A stretch of 64,000 nt of DNA from Duganella sp. 1224 (lineage in GTDB: Bacteria; Pseudomonadota; Gammaproteobacteria; Burkholderiales; Burkholderiaceae_D): positions 806,001 through 870,000 of the forward strand of contig NZ_JACBYS010000002.1 of assembly GCF_013408245.1 (NCBI RefSeq), given 5' to 3'. The position numbers and the translations under genes were made by a program. This document shows, one piece after another, positions 24,879 through 36,164 of the stretch (the stretch's first letter is position 1; each line of letters starts with the position of its first letter). The notes beneath the pieces were generated by a model. That model saw only the letters and a list, made by a program, of their open reading frames with translations, was not told the origin of the DNA and did no database searches.

Positions 24879-25787
24879 ATGTCCTCTCCACTGTTATTCA
24901 TCATCGCCTGTTTGATCTGGGGCTCGACCTTCTTCGCGATCACGCTGCAACTGGGCGAGGTGGCGCCGGCGGTGTCCGTCGTCTACCGTTTCGCGCTGGC
25001 CTCGGCCGTGCTGTTCGCCTGGTGCGCGGCGCGCGGCGACCGCCTGTTGCTGCCCTGGCGCGCGCAGCGCTGGATGCTGCTGCAGGGCGCCGCCACCTTT
25101 GCCGTCAGCTATATCTGCACCTACACCTCGGAGCAATACCTGGTGTCCGGCGTGGTGGCGGTGCTGTTCGCGCTGATGGTGTTCTGGAATCCGATTTTCA
25201 ACCGCATCGCCTTTGGCAGCGCGCTGGGCTGGCGCACCTGGGCCGCCGGCGGCGTCGCCATCTGCGGCATCACGCTGCTGTTCTTCCATTCCATCGCCGA
25301 CGCCTGGCGCGAACTGCGCGCCGGCGGCAACGGCCACTTCCTGCTGGGCCTGATGCTGGCGGTCACCGCCACGCTGGCCAGTTCGGTTGGCAACGTGGTG
25401 GTGGTCAAGGTGCGCGAGCAGTCCGACAATGTGCTGCTGACCATGGCCTGGTCGATGCTGTGGGGCACGCTGCTGGTGGCACTGTGGGTGGTCGTCAGCG
25501 GCCAGCACTTCGGCCTGCCGACGACGGCCAGATACTACGGCGGCCTGCTGTGGCTATCGCTGCTGGGCTCGGTCATCGCTTTTGCCGCCTATTTCACGCT
25601 GATCCACCGCATCGGCTCGGACAAGGCGGTCTACATCGGCGTCGTCACGCCGGTCATCTCCGTGCTGTTGTCGATCCAGCTTGAACATTACCGCCCCGGT
25701 GCCATCGAATGGATCGGCATGGTACTCTGCCTGTCGAGCGTGGCCTGGGCGCTGCAACCGAATTCTTCCACTACTGCCAACACCTGA
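24879..25787 (+). CDS. EamA/DMT family transporter
   Basis: A 302-residue membrane protein with ten predicted helices in two EamA repeats; the opening LLFIIACLIWGSTFFAITLQ and the second-half IHRIGSDKAVYIGVVTPVIS are typical of the drug/metabolite transporter superfamily (RhtA/YdcZ-like exporters). Substrate unknown. TATACT eight bases before the start codon could be a -10 box, which would make the leader nearly absent. Its stop overlaps the next ATG by one base (TGATG), so the GNAT gene is coupled. Confidence 0.85.
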   Translation: MSSPLLFIIACLIWGSTFFAITLQLGEVAPAVSVVYRFALASAVLFAWCAARGDRLLLPWRAQRWMLLQGAATFAVSYICTYTSEQYLVSGVVAVLFALMVFWNPIFNRIAFGSALGWRTWAAGGVAICGITLLFFHSIADAWRELRAGGNGHFLLGLMLAVTATLASSVGNVVVVKVREQSDNVLLTMAWSMLWGTLLVALWVVVSGQHFGLPTTARYYGGLLWLSLLGSVIAFAAYFTLIHRIGSDKAVYIGVVTPVISVLLSIQLEHYRPGAIEWIGMVLCLSSVAWALQPNSSTTANT

Positions 25788-26278
25788 TGAGTACTTCCGA
25801 ACTGACCATCCGCCCGGCCACGCCGGCCGACATCCCCGCCATCTTCAGCATGATTTTCGAACTGGCCGTATTTGAAAAGCTGGAGCACATGGTGGTGGCC
25901 AACGAAGCGATGCTGCACGACAGCCTGTTCTGCGAGAAGCCGGTGTGCGAGGCGCTGGTCGGCGAAACCGGCGGCGAGGTGGTGACGTTCGCGCTGTTCT
26001 TCCATAATTTTTCCACCTTCCTGTGCAAGAAGGGCCTGTACCTAGAGGACTTGTACGTGCAGCAATCGCATCGCGGCAAGGGCTATGGCAAGCAGATGCT
26101 GGTGGCGCTGGCGCAACTGGCGGTGGAGCGCGACTGCGGCCGCTTCGAGTGGTCGGTGCTGGACTGGAACGCCAACGCCATCAAGTTCTACGAGGGCATG
26201 GGCGCGACGGTGATGCCGGACTGGCGCATCTGCCGCGTCACCGGCGACGCGCTGGCGCAATTGTCGGCGCAAGCATAA
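25787..26278 (+). CDS. GNAT family N-acetyltransferase
   Basis: A 163-residue acetyltransferase. The acetyl-CoA site is QQSHRGKGYGKQMLVALAQL (Q/R-x-x-G-x-G/A pattern), preceded by the strand LYLEDLYV and followed by WSVLDWNANAIKFYEGMGA. This is the arrangement of spermidine/diamine-type acetyltransferases (SSAT-like), so a polyamine or amino-acid amine may be the acceptor. The start at 25787 overlaps the DMT stop by one base. Confidence 0.87.
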   Translation: MSTSELTIRPATPADIPAIFSMIFELAVFEKLEHMVVANEAMLHDSLFCEKPVCEALVGETGGEVVTFALFFHNFSTFLCKKGLYLEDLYVQQSHRGKGYGKQMLVALAQLAVERDCGRFEWSVLDWNANAIKFYEGMGATVMPDWRICRVTGDALAQLSAQA

Positions 26279-26284
26279 AAAATT

Positions 26285-26310
26285 CCCACCCGGCGCCGCC
26301 GCCGGATGGG
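26285..26310 (+). terminator. Stem-loop after the GNAT gene
   Basis: CCCA-c-CCGGC pairs with GCCGG-a-TGGG around a short loop, seven bases after the GNAT stop. A second, looser stem (AACCCGTTG at 26313 with CAACGGGTT at 26343) follows. There is no U-run, so termination is plausible rather than certain. Confidence 0.45.
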
Positions 26311-26417
26311 AGAACCCGTTGTCAGTGGGAGGGAGATTGAATCAACGGGTTCACTATAGCGCCGCTGCTGCGCGCGCGCCGCTGCCCTTACAAATCATTA
26401 CGACGGGTGAAAGACGC

Positions 26418-28007
26418 TTACATACGCTTTACAGAAACGCGATGCCTGTTCGTCACCACCCGTTCCAGCAGTTCGAACATCCCCTGGGTCAGCAAGGCCA
26501 ACAGCGCCGCCGGAATGGCGCCGGCCAGCAGCATGTCGTTGTCGTTCAGCGCCAGGCCGATGGTGATGCGCTCGCCATAACCGCCGGCGCCGATGAAGGC
26601 GGCGATGGTGGCCGTGCCCACGCTGAACACCGCCGCTGTTTTCACTCCGGCAAGAATGACCGGCAGCGCCAGTGGCAAATCGACATGCACCAGGCGCTGC
26701 ATCGGCCGCAGGCCCAGCGCCTGCGCCGCCAGCTTCAGGCCCGCCGGCACCTGCAGCAGGCCGGTGCAGGTGTTGCGGACGATCGGCAACAGCGCGTACA
26801 CCACCAGCGCCACCAGCGCCGGCACGGTGCCGATGGCGCCCAGCAAGGGAATCAGTAGCGCCAGCAACGCCAGCGACGGGATGGTCTGCAGCACGCCGGC
26901 CAGCCCCAGCACCACCTGCCGCAACCGCGGCAGCGACGCCGCCAGCACGCCTAGCGGAATGCCGATCACGCACGCCAGTGCCACCGACAGCAGCACCAGC
27001 GTCAGGTGCTGACGCGTCATGCGGCCCAGGTCCTGGTCGAAGATTTTGCTCAGCAGCCCCGCGCGGTGCGGCGCAGCTGCGTCTGCGCGCGCGCGCGCTC
27101 GCGCTGACGCAGCGGGATCCGCGGCGGTGGCGGTGGTGGCGGCGACGGTGGTGCCCTCGGCCGGCAACGGATGCGCCGCCAGCCAGTCGTGCGCCACGCG
27201 CGCGAAGCTCTGACCATCGATCTCCGCCGCCGCATTCATCGCAATCATGTCCTTCTCGCTGATGCGCCCTTCCAGCTGGCTGATCGCCTTCCACGCCGCC
27301 GGAAAACGCCGCGCGGCGTCGAGCCGGTACAGCAGCACCGCGTCATAGCGCGGGAAGAATGCGCGATCATCCTCCAGCACCCGCAAGCCGTACTGGCTGA
27401 TACGCGCCTCGGTCGAATAAATATCGATCACATCGACCTGCTCGCGCCGCAGCGCCTCATACGCGATGCCGTGGTCTAGCCCCTCCGGACGCTGCGTCAG
27501 GCCATAGCGCGCCGCCAGTCCCCGCCAGCCGTCCGCGCGGCCGATGAACTCATGCGACAACCCAAACCGCAATTTGGGCCGTCCCGCCAGTTCGCTCAGC
27601 TTGTGCGGCGCGTCCGCGTCACCGCGCATCGCCAGCGCATAGGTATTATTGAAGCCCAGCGGCACCGCCACGCCCAGGCCCATCGCCGCCAGCTCCTTGC
27701 GCATCTGCTCCAGGGAGGCCGGCTGGTCATGCTTGAGAATCTCCAGATCCAGCGTCCCCACATACTCGGGATAGACATCAATGCGCCCGGCCTGCAACGC
27801 CGCCAGCACGATCGCCGTATTGCCCAGGCCCTGCAGATGCTCGACCTTCGCATGCGGCGCCGCCGTCTCCTTCAATATCTCGCCCAGGATATACGACTCG
27901 GTAAACCGCTTGGAACCGATATGCAGCGTATCGCCCGCCGCCATCGCCACCTGACCAGTGCACAGTAACGCCAGGACGGCGGCACGCACGAAATTCAACG
28001 CATACAT
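26418..28007 (-). CDS. Fused glycine-betaine/choline ABC substrate-binding and permease protein (OpuC/OsmF type)
   Basis: A 529-residue fusion. Residues 1-24 are a signal peptide; about 26-285 form an OpuAC-like binding domain (LHIGSKRFTESYILGEIL, EHLQGLGNTAIVLAAL, DVYPEYVGT, and the late DVIDIYSTEARI). A linker rich in Ala/Arg/Thr leads to a permease domain with about five helices and the EAA-type loop LAAQALGLRPMQRLVHVDLPLALP. GAAGGAAGC precedes the ATG at 28007. No ATP-binding subunit gene is adjacent on either side, so the motor must come from elsewhere. It lies 61 bases after hutI on the same strand and could be a late gene of the hut transcript. Confidence 0.87.
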   Translation of the reverse strand: MYALNFVRAAVLALLCTGQVAMAAGDTLHIGSKRFTESYILGEILKETAAPHAKVEHLQGLGNTAIVLAALQAGRIDVYPEYVGTLDLEILKHDQPASLEQMRKELAAMGLGVAVPLGFNNTYALAMRGDADAPHKLSELAGRPKLRFGLSHEFIGRADGWRGLAARYGLTQRPEGLDHGIAYEALRREQVDVIDIYSTEARISQYGLRVLEDDRAFFPRYDAVLLYRLDAARRFPAAWKAISQLEGRISEKDMIAMNAAAEIDGQSFARVAHDWLAAHPLPAEGTTVAATTATAADPAASARARARADAAAPHRAGLLSKIFDQDLGRMTRQHLTLVLLSVALACVIGIPLGVLAASLPRLRQVVLGLAGVLQTIPSLALLALLIPLLGAIGTVPALVALVVYALLPIVRNTCTGLLQVPAGLKLAAQALGLRPMQRLVHVDLPLALPVILAGVKTAAVFSVGTATIAAFIGAGGYGERITIGLALNDNDMLLAGAIPAALLALLTQGMFELLERVVTNRHRVSVKRM

Positions 28008-28068
28008 ACAGCTTCCTTCAATGACATTCGGATAATGTAACCGAAAGCACAAGGAAGCAAACAGATTT

Positions 28069-29289
28069 TTACACCGCTGGAGAGCGCAGGATGCCGGCGT
28101 TGACGACGCCGCGGCAAGGATTCAGCCCGATGGCGTAGGACAGATCGGCCGGACGCGCAATGCGCCACAGCGCGAAGTCGGCGCGCTTGCCCACTTCCAG
28201 CGTGCCGATATCGTCCCGCAGTCCCAGCGCGGAGGCGGCGTGGCGCGTGACGCCGGCCAATGCCTCGCTCGGCGTCAGGCGCCACAAGGTGCAGGCCATG
28301 TTCATCGCCAGCAGCAGCGATGTCATGGGCGAGGTGCCAGGATTGCAGTCAGTGGCCACCGCCATCGCCACGCCGGCTTCGCGCAGCGCCGCCACCGGCG
28401 GCGGCGTGGTGTCGCGCAGGAAGTAATAGGCGCCCGGCAGCAGTACCGCCACCGTGCCGGCGGCCGCCATGGCCACGACGCCGTCCGCGCCCAGGTGCTC
28501 CAGATGGTCGGCCGACAAGCCTTGGTAACGCGCCGTCAGCGCCGCGCCGCGCTGGTCGGACAACTGCTCCGCGTGCAGCTTGACCGGCAGGCCTTGCGCC
28601 CGCGCGGCCTGGAACACGCGCTCCGTCTGCTCGTGTGAAAAACCGATGCGTTCGCAGAACGCATCGACCGCGTCGACCAGCCCTTCAGCCACCAGCGGCG
28701 CAATCATCGTGCAGACTTCATCGACATAATCGTCCGCGCGGCCGGCGAACTCCGGCGGCAAGGCGTGCGCGCCAAGGAAGGTGGTGGCCACGCGCACCGG
28801 CAGTTCGCGGCCGATGCGCCGGGCGGCGCGCAGCATCTTCGCCTCCGACGCCAGCGTCAGGCCGTAGCCGGATTTGATCTCGATGGTGGTCACGCCTTCC
28901 GCCAGCAGGCTGCGCACGCGTGGCAGGCTTTCGCGCAGCAAGTCGTCCTCCGACGCCGCGCGCGTGGCACGCACGGTGGACATGATGCCGCCGCCGGCGC
29001 GGGCGATGTCATCATAGGTGGCGCCGTTCAGGCGCGCCTCGAATTCGTCGCTGCGGTTGCCGGCGTGGACGATGTGGGTGTGGCAGTCGATCAGGCCCGG
29101 CGTCAGCCAGCTACCGCCGCCGTCGTGCACCGTCGCCGCTTGCGCGCCTTGCGGCAGCGCGGCCCGAGGTCCCAGCCATGCGATGCGGCCATCCTTGACG
29201 GCGATGGCGGCGTCGCGCACCTCGCCATAAGCACCGTCACCATCGGCCATCGTGGCCAGATGGACATTCGTAAACAACACGTCCCACAT
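28069..29289 (-). CDS. hutI: Imidazolonepropionase
   Basis: Third step of histidine breakdown: imidazolone-5-propionate to N-formimino-L-glutamate. The 406-residue amidohydrolase shows the metal pair in [23 protein letters not shown], the ligand-bearing [16 protein letters not shown], and the catalytic Asp in [10 protein letters not shown]. The frame is open far upstream, but the family begins at [10 protein letters not shown] and AAGAAAG precedes that ATG. It is 11 bases after hutD and closes the hutUHGFDI order. Confidence 0.95.
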   Translation of the reverse strand: MWDVLFTNVHLATMADGDGAYGEVRDAAIAVKDGRIAWLGPRAALPQGAQAATVHDGGGSWLTPGLIDCHTHIVHAGNRSDEFEARLNGATYDDIARAGGGIMSTVRATRAASEDDLLRESLPRVRSLLAEGVTTIEIKSGYGLTLASEAKMLRAARRIGRELPVRVATTFLGAHALPPEFAGRADDYVDEVCTMIAPLVAEGLVDAVDAFCERIGFSHEQTERVFQAARAQGLPVKLHAEQLSDQRGAALTARYQGLSADHLEHLGADGVVAMAAAGTVAVLLPGAYYFLRDTTPPPVAALREAGVAMAVATDCNPGTSPMTSLLLAMNMACTLWRLTPSEALAGVTRHAASALGLRDDIGTLEVGKRADFALWRIARPADLSYAIGLNPCRGVVNAGILRSPAV

Positions 29290-29300
29290 GCTTTGCTTTC

Positions 29301-29879
29301 TTAATTGCGAATGATGTCGGCCACCAGCACGGTGGCCTGTTGCGCTTCCAGCGTCCATTCCTGCTCGGCGTCCGTCATCACCAGCGTGTCGTAGCGGACC
29401 ATGGCGATGCGTTCGCGCGCGCTGCTCAGGGTCAGGCTCTCGCCTTCGGCCAGGAACAACACCGTGGTGCCGCTGCGGCGCTTGAGCGTCTCGGTGCCGC
29501 GCACGGCGCGCAGCTCCAGCCGGTGGCGGCACAGGCCACGGCGCGTCATCACGTTGAAATCGGTGGTGTGCTGGCCGGTGACGGTGGCGTGCAGCGTGTC
29601 CTCGCCGGCGAATTCGATCACCGGCTCGCTGGGGCTGAGCACAAAGCGCTCGTCGCCAAAGTCCAGCAGCACGCCGTCGCCGTCCACCAGCGCCAGCGAG
29701 CGGTCGATGCCGGGGAAGGAAGAGAACGGGCCATCCTGCGCGATGGTGGCCAGGCTGACGCGCCACTCGAAGTCGTCGAGCGTGGCGCCGGCCGGCGAGA
29801 CGGCGATTTCCGTGGTGCTGCCGCCGCCGTTTTTCCACGGCGCGGAACGCAGGCTTGCATACTGGATCAGCTGGGTCAT
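29301..29879 (-). CDS. hutD: HutD family protein
   Basis: A 192-residue cupin-like protein ([47 protein letters not shown]) matching HutD. In Pseudomonas HutD limits hut expression and may bind formimidoylglutamate or urocanate; its precise chemistry is unsettled. The ATG at 29879 overlaps the hutF stop by four bases (ATGA), so they are coupled. GGAGTTCC precedes it within hutF. Confidence 0.9.
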   Translation of the reverse strand: MTQLIQYASLRSAPWKNGGGSTTEIAVSPAGATLDDFEWRVSLATIAQDGPFSSFPGIDRSLALVDGDGVLLDFGDERFVLSPSEPVIEFAGEDTLHATVTGQHTTDFNVMTRRGLCRHRLELRAVRGTETLKRRSGTTVLFLAEGESLTLSSARERIAMVRYDTLVMTDAEQEWTLEAQQATVLVADIIRN

Positions 29880-31252
29880 CGGAACTCCCTCAGTTCGGCC
29901 AAGGTCTGCTTGAAACGCGCGGCAATTGCCTGCTGCGCCACGTGCTGCTGATTGCGCACTACCCACTGGCCGCCGACCATCACGTCCTTGACCAGATTGT
30001 CGTTGCCGCTGAAGACAAAGCTGCCGAGTACCTCGTCCAGCGCCAACCCAAACATGTTCGGATGCGCGTCATCCAGCACCACGATGTCCGCGCGATGGCC
30101 CGGCGCCAGCGCACCCACCGGCCGTCCCGCCGCCTGCGCGCCGCCCTGCAAGGCGCGCTGCCACAGGAAATCGCCCACGTTGCGCTGCGCGTCCGACACC
30201 GCGATATTGCGGCGCTGGTGCTGCAGGCGCTGTCCATATTCCAGCCAGCGCAGCTCTTCCACCGCGCTTTGCGACACGTGGCTGTCGCTGCCGATGCCAA
30301 AGCGGCCGCCCTGCGCCACGAACGACGCCAGCGGAAACAGGCCGTCGCCGAGATTGGCCTCCGTGGTCGGGCACAGGCCGGCCACCGCGCCGCTGCGGGC
30401 GATGCCGCTGACCTCCTCCTCGCTCAGGTGCGTGGCGTGGATCAGGCACCAGCGCGCGTCCACCTCCACCTGCTCCAGCAGCCATTGCACCGGGCGGCGT
30501 CCGCTCCAGTCCAGCGATTGCAGCACTTCGCCCTGCTGCTCGGCGATGTGGATGTGCACCGGGCGCGCCGCCGGCAAGGCCGTCAGCACCTCCCTGATCT
30601 GCGCCACCGACGCCGCGCGCAGCGAATGCGGCGCCACGCCAACTTCGACCTGCGCGTCACGTTGCGGCGCCAGCGCTTCCACAATGCGCAACACGTCTTG
30701 CGCGTCCGTGCGGAAACGCTGCTGTTCCGGTTTCAGCGCCTTTTCGCCAAAGCCGGAATAACTATACAACACCGGCAGCATGGTGATGCCGATTCCGGCC
30801 AACCGTGCGGCGGCAATGACGCGCTCCGCCGTTTCAGCCGGACGCGGGTACATGGCGCCGTCCGGCGTGCGCTGCACATAATGGAATTCGCACAGCGAGG
30901 TGTAGCCGTGGCGCAGACATTCGCTGAACAGCTGCGCGGCGATGGCTTCGATATGCTCGGGCGTGATGTTGCGCGCGAAGCGGTACATCAGGTCGCGCCA
31001 GGTCCAGAAGCTGTCCTCGCTGTCGCCAGCCTTTTCGGTGCGGCCGCCGAGCGCGCGCTGGAAGCTGTGCGAGTGCAGGTTGATCATGCCCGGCAGCGCA
31101 TACCCGACGCTGGCGATGGCGCCCGGGCCGGCCGACTGCGCGGCCGCGCCGGGTGTCACCGCCGTAATCGCGCCGCCGTCGTCCCATTCGATCAGCACAT
31201 CGTTGGCCCAGCCTTCGGGCAGCAGCGCGTGGCGCGCGAACAGCCCGCTCAT
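29876..31252 (-). CDS. hutF: Formimidoylglutamate deiminase
   Basis: HutF converts N-formimino-L-glutamate to N-formyl-L-glutamate and ammonia, marking the five-step route. The 458-residue amidohydrolase has the zinc site [34 protein letters not shown], and [20 protein letters not shown] with the catalytic Asp. The start overlaps the hutG stop by four bases, and the end overlaps hutD, so all three are translated in sequence. Confidence 0.95.
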   Translation of the reverse strand: MSGLFARHALLPEGWANDVLIEWDDGGAITAVTPGAAAQSAGPGAIASVGYALPGMINLHSHSFQRALGGRTEKAGDSEDSFWTWRDLMYRFARNITPEHIEAIAAQLFSECLRHGYTSLCEFHYVQRTPDGAMYPRPAETAERVIAAARLAGIGITMLPVLYSYSGFGEKALKPEQQRFRTDAQDVLRIVEALAPQRDAQVEVGVAPHSLRAASVAQIREVLTALPAARPVHIHIAEQQGEVLQSLDWSGRRPVQWLLEQVEVDARWCLIHATHLSEEEVSGIARSGAVAGLCPTTEANLGDGLFPLASFVAQGGRFGIGSDSHVSQSAVEELRWLEYGQRLQHQRRNIAVSDAQRNVGDFLWQRALQGGAQAAGRPVGALAPGHRADIVVLDDAHPNMFGLALDEVLGSFVFSGNDNLVKDVMVGGQWVVRNQQHVAQQAIAARFKQTLAELREFR

Positions 31253-32034
31253 GCGCGCACCCAGTCGGCGGCGGCTTGCACCATGTCGCGCAGTGGCTGC
31301 CGCACCCGCGCGGCCAGATCGGCGCGATAACCATACGGCGCTTCCTCATCCATGTAGGTCGATTGGCACATCTCCAGCTGGATGGCATGCACGCCGGCCG
31401 CCGGCTGGCCGTAGCAACGCGTGATATACCCGCCCTTGAAGCGGCCGTTGACAGCGATGGTGTAGCCGCCCCCCTCGGCACGCGCAACGACGGCGTCGCT
31501 CAGGCCCGCGTCGCAGCTCTTGCCGTCCGCCGTGCCGAAGTTCAGGTCCGGCAGCTTGCCCTCGAAGAAGCGCGGCACATGCGAGGCGATCGAATGCGCG
31601 TCCCACAGCACCACGCGGCCGTGCAGCGCCAGCAGCCGGTCCAGCTCCGCGCGCAGCTGGTCGTGATACGGTTTCCAGTACGCCGCCAGGCGCCGCCGCA
31701 CCTCGGCCTGGTCCGGCGCGCGGCCGTCCAGATACAGCGGCTCGCGGTGGAAGGTATCCACCGGGCACAGGCCAGTGGTGTCCTGCCCCGGATACAGATT
31801 GGTGTTCTCCGGTGGCCGGTTCAAATCGATGACGTAACGCGACCAGCGCGCCGACAGCACCGAGGCGCCCATCTCGCCGAGGAATTCATACAGGCGCACC
31901 AGGTGCCAGTCGGTGTCCTGCTTGTCGACGGCGGCTGGCGTCATCGTCGCCAGTACGTCGTCTGGGATATCGGTGCCCACGTGCGGCATGGACACCAGCA
32001 AGGGAATACCGCCTGCTTTGAACTGATAATCCAT
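31249..32034 (-). CDS. hutG: N-formylglutamate deformylase
   Basis: Last step of the five-step histidine route: N-formylglutamate to glutamate and formate. The 261-residue product has LLVSMPHVGTDIP, YVIDLNRPPEN, LWDAHSIASHVPRFFEG and HAIQLEMCQSTYMDE, all typical of the FGase family with its zinc-binding His and Glu. AAGGAGAACTGGC stands before the ATG at 32034, 11 bases after the hutH stop. Confidence 0.94.
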   Translation of the reverse strand: MDYQFKAGGIPLLVSMPHVGTDIPDDVLATMTPAAVDKQDTDWHLVRLYEFLGEMGASVLSARWSRYVIDLNRPPENTNLYPGQDTTGLCPVDTFHREPLYLDGRAPDQAEVRRRLAAYWKPYHDQLRAELDRLLALHGRVVLWDAHSIASHVPRFFEGKLPDLNFGTADGKSCDAGLSDAVVARAEGGGYTIAVNGRFKGGYITRCYGQPAAGVHAIQLEMCQSTYMDEEAPYGYRADLAARVRQPLRDMVQAAADWVRA

Positions 32035-32045
32035 GCCAGTTCTCC

Positions 32046-33584
32046 TTACGGATGCAGCGCCGTGAACAGCGCTTTGCACGATGCGCTCAACTCGCCGCGC
32101 AGCACCATGCCCTTGGCCGCCTCGATGTCCGGCGCGAAGAAGCGGTCTTCCTCGTAGAACGGCACCTTGGCGCGCAGTTGCGCATGCACGTGCTCCAGGT
32201 GCGGCGACGTGGTCAGCGGACGGTGGAAGTCGATGCCCTGCGCCGCCGCCAGCAGCTCGATGCCGACGATGGTCGCGGTGTTCTGCGCCATGTCCTCCAG
32301 GCGGCGGGCCGCGTAGGTCGCCATGCTCACATGGTCCTCCTGGTTGGCCGAGGTGGGGATGGTGTCCACGCTGCCAGGATGCGCGATCGACTTGTTCTCC
32401 GACGCCAGCGCGGCGGCGGTCACATGGGCGATCATGAAGCCGGAATTGACGCCCGGATCGCGCACCAGGAACGGCGGCAGGCCGGACAAGGTGGCGTCGA
32501 TCAGCAGCGACACGCGGCGCTCCGAGATCGAGCCGATTTCCGCGATTGCCAGCGCCAGCGTATCGGCGGCAAACGCCACCGGCTCGGCGTGGAAGTTGCC
32601 GCCCGAGACCACCACCGACAGCTCGCCGTCCTTGAACAGCAGCGGGTTATCCGTCACCGCGTTGGCTTCGATCAGCAGCGTGCGCGCGGCGTTGTTGATG
32701 ATGTCCCAGCAGGCGCCCATCACCTGCGGCTGGCAGCGCAGGCAGTACGGGTCCTGCACGCGCTCGTCGCCGACCAGGTGCGAGGCACGGATGGCGCTGG
32801 CCGACACCAGTTGGCGGTAGATCGACGCGGCGGCGATCTGGCCCGGCTGGCCGCGCACCTCGTGCACGCGCGCGTCGAACGGCGAATCCGATCCCTTGGC
32901 CGCGTCCAGCGACAGCGCGCCGGCCACCATGCCCGCTTCCAGCAGGCGCTCGGCCATGAACAGGCCATGCAGCGCCAGCGCGGTCGATACCTGGGTGCCG
33001 TTGATCAGCGCCAGGCCCTCCTTTGCGGCCAGCACCACCGGCGCGATGCCGGCTGCCTTCAGCGCGTCGGCGGCGTCGGTCAGCACGCCGTTGACGCGCA
33101 CCTGGCCCACGCCCATGATGGCCAGCGTCATGTGCGACAGCGGCGCCAGGTCGCCCGAGGCGCCCACCGAGCCCTTGGCCGGAATGGCCGGCATGATGCC
33201 GGCGTTATAGATGGCGATCAGCGCGTCGATGATCAGCGGGCGCACGCCCGAGTAGCCGCGCGCCAGGCTGCCGATCTTCATCAGCAGGATCAGGCGGCAG
33301 ACCGCGTCCGACATCAGCTCGCCGGTGCCCACCGAATGCGACAGGATCAGGTTGCGCTGCAGCTGTTCCAGCTTGTCGTCCGGGATGCGGGTCTTGGCCA
33401 GCAGGCCGAAACCGGTGTTGATGCCATAGGCGGCGTCGCCCTTGGCGACGATGGCCTGCACGGCGGCGGCCGAGGCCTCGATCACCGGATAGGCTTCCGG
33501 CGCCAGCGACAGCGGCGCGGCGGCGCTCCACACGCCGCGCAGTTCGGACAGCGTCATGGCGCCGGGTTTGAGTATCAGGGTCAT
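32046..33584 (-). CDS. hutH: Histidine ammonia-lyase
   Basis: First step: L-histidine to urocanate and ammonia. The 512-residue protein contains the MIO prosthetic group triad Ala142-Ser143-Gly144 in [12 protein letters not shown], the catalytic Tyr region [11 protein letters not shown], and [15 protein letters not shown]. The ATG at 33584 puts the triad at the textbook position and begins MTLILKPG as in other HutH. A GTG 12 bases upstream, overlapping the hutU stop as GTGA, is the alternative start. Confidence 0.96.
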   Translation of the reverse strand: MTLILKPGAMTLSELRGVWSAAAPLSLAPEAYPVIEASAAAVQAIVAKGDAAYGINTGFGLLAKTRIPDDKLEQLQRNLILSHSVGTGELMSDAVCRLILLMKIGSLARGYSGVRPLIIDALIAIYNAGIMPAIPAKGSVGASGDLAPLSHMTLAIMGVGQVRVNGVLTDAADALKAAGIAPVVLAAKEGLALINGTQVSTALALHGLFMAERLLEAGMVAGALSLDAAKGSDSPFDARVHEVRGQPGQIAAASIYRQLVSASAIRASHLVGDERVQDPYCLRCQPQVMGACWDIINNAARTLLIEANAVTDNPLLFKDGELSVVVSGGNFHAEPVAFAADTLALAIAEIGSISERRVSLLIDATLSGLPPFLVRDPGVNSGFMIAHVTAAALASENKSIAHPGSVDTIPTSANQEDHVSMATYAARRLEDMAQNTATIVGIELLAAAQGIDFHRPLTTSPHLEHVHAQLRAKVPFYEEDRFFAPDIEAAKGMVLRGELSASCKALFTALHP

Positions 33585-33592
33585 AGCTTCAA

Positions 33593-35296
<1,704 letters not shown>

Positions 35297-35327
35297 GATG
35301 TCTCCTGCGGCGTCAATGGATGTACGC

Positions 35328-35356
35328 AGCATAGGTTGTCTATACAACTAAGTCAA
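35328..35356 (-). promoter_or_regulatory. hut operon promoter
   Basis: On the minus strand TTGACT (35,351-35,356) and TATGCT (35,328-35,333) are separated by exactly 17 bases. The spacer is filled by the palindromic operator described next, so a bound repressor would cover both boxes. It faces hutU. Confidence 0.72.
35335..35348. promoter_or_regulatory. HutC-type operator
   Basis: GTTGTCTATACAAC on plus, GTTGTATAGACAAC on minus: an inverted repeat with TTGTATAGACAA at its core, which agrees with the known HutC binding consensus in Pseudomonas. Urocanate is the inducer that releases HutC in other bacteria. It sits wholly within the promoter spacer. Confidence 0.75.
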
Positions 35357-35587
35357 TCGCTTTTTTCTTCACTTATTTGAAACCTCATTTGTGAAAATAC
35401 AACGCACTTGCAATACGTAATCGTCCTATCAAACAACTAATAAAAATTTAGCCCCTGCATACAAACCGTCTATTCAACCGCCTTCTTTCATGAATATTTT
35501 CTGCGTGACGCCGGCAGGCAAGGCCCCTATTGTCGAATTGCAGTATGGGTATTTTGAGTCTCTAACAAGGTAAGTAGGGGAATCGAA
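35357..35587. other. AT-rich intergenic region upstream of hutU and the PEP-CTERM gene
   Basis: This 231-base stretch between divergent genes is clearly richer in A+T than its surroundings. It must hold the promoter of the PEP-CTERM gene, but I cannot choose a convincing -35/-10 pair. No RNA or ORF is evident. Confidence 0.5.
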
Positions 35588-36124
35588 ATGAAAAACAAAA
35601 AATTGCACCTCCACGTACTCACGCTGGCAGTCATGCTGGCGGCATCGTCGGCGGCCATGGCCACGGTCATCCCGATCACGCTGACGAACACCACAGGCAA
35701 TATCTGGACGGCCAACATCGGCAACACGCCTGCGCTGGTCAACAACACCCTGACGCCGTTCTCGGACACGTTCACGTTCCTGCCGGTGGCGACACCAGGC
35801 TCGACCGCCTACACGATGCTGAACAACATCACCTACTCCTTCACCGGATTGGGCAATATCATGTTTAGCAACGCCAACTTGAATGGCAATTCCTTAAGCA
35901 TCACCAACACCACTTTCCCGGGCGGTAGCAGTACCATGGCCTTGCTCACGCCAACCCTCATCTCCGGCCCACTGACGCTGAGCGTCAACGGCACCAGCAC
36001 CGGTGGCAGCTACTCGGGCAATTTCGTCGTGGCGCTGGAGCCGGTCCCCGAGCCGGAAACCTATGCCATGATGTTCAGCGGCCTCGGCATCCTCGCCATG
36101 CTGGCGCGACGACGCCAGCAGTAG
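35588..36124 (+). CDS. FxDxF-type PEP-CTERM protein
   Basis: A 178-residue exported protein. It has an N-terminal signal peptide ending around AMA, a Thr/Asn-rich beta body with FSDTFTF (the FxDxF signature of one PEP-CTERM subfamily), and the C-terminal sorting signal VPEPETYAMMFSGLGILAML followed by RRRQQ. Such proteins are cut and sorted by an exosortase and usually relate to extracellular polysaccharide. AGGGGAA precedes the ATG. The exosortase is not in the window. Confidence 0.9.
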   Translation: MKNKKLHLHVLTLAVMLAASSAAMATVIPITLTNTTGNIWTANIGNTPALVNNTLTPFSDTFTFLPVATPGSTAYTMLNNITYSFTGLGNIMFSNANLNGNSLSITNTTFPGGSSTMALLTPTLISGPLTLSVNGTSTGGSYSGNFVVALEPVPEPETYAMMFSGLGILAMLARRRQQ

Positions 36125-36132
36125 CACCGACA

Positions 36133-36162
36133 AAAAAGGGAATCCCGCCGGATTCCCTTTTT
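36133..36162. terminator. Bidirectional intrinsic terminator
   Basis: AAAAAGGGAATCC pairs with GGATTCCCTTTTT around a four-base loop. It lies eight bases after the PEP-CTERM stop and two before the stop of the opposite amidohydrolase gene, with an A-run on one side and T-run on the other, so it can serve both convergent transcripts. Confidence 0.88.
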
Positions 36163-36164
36163 GC

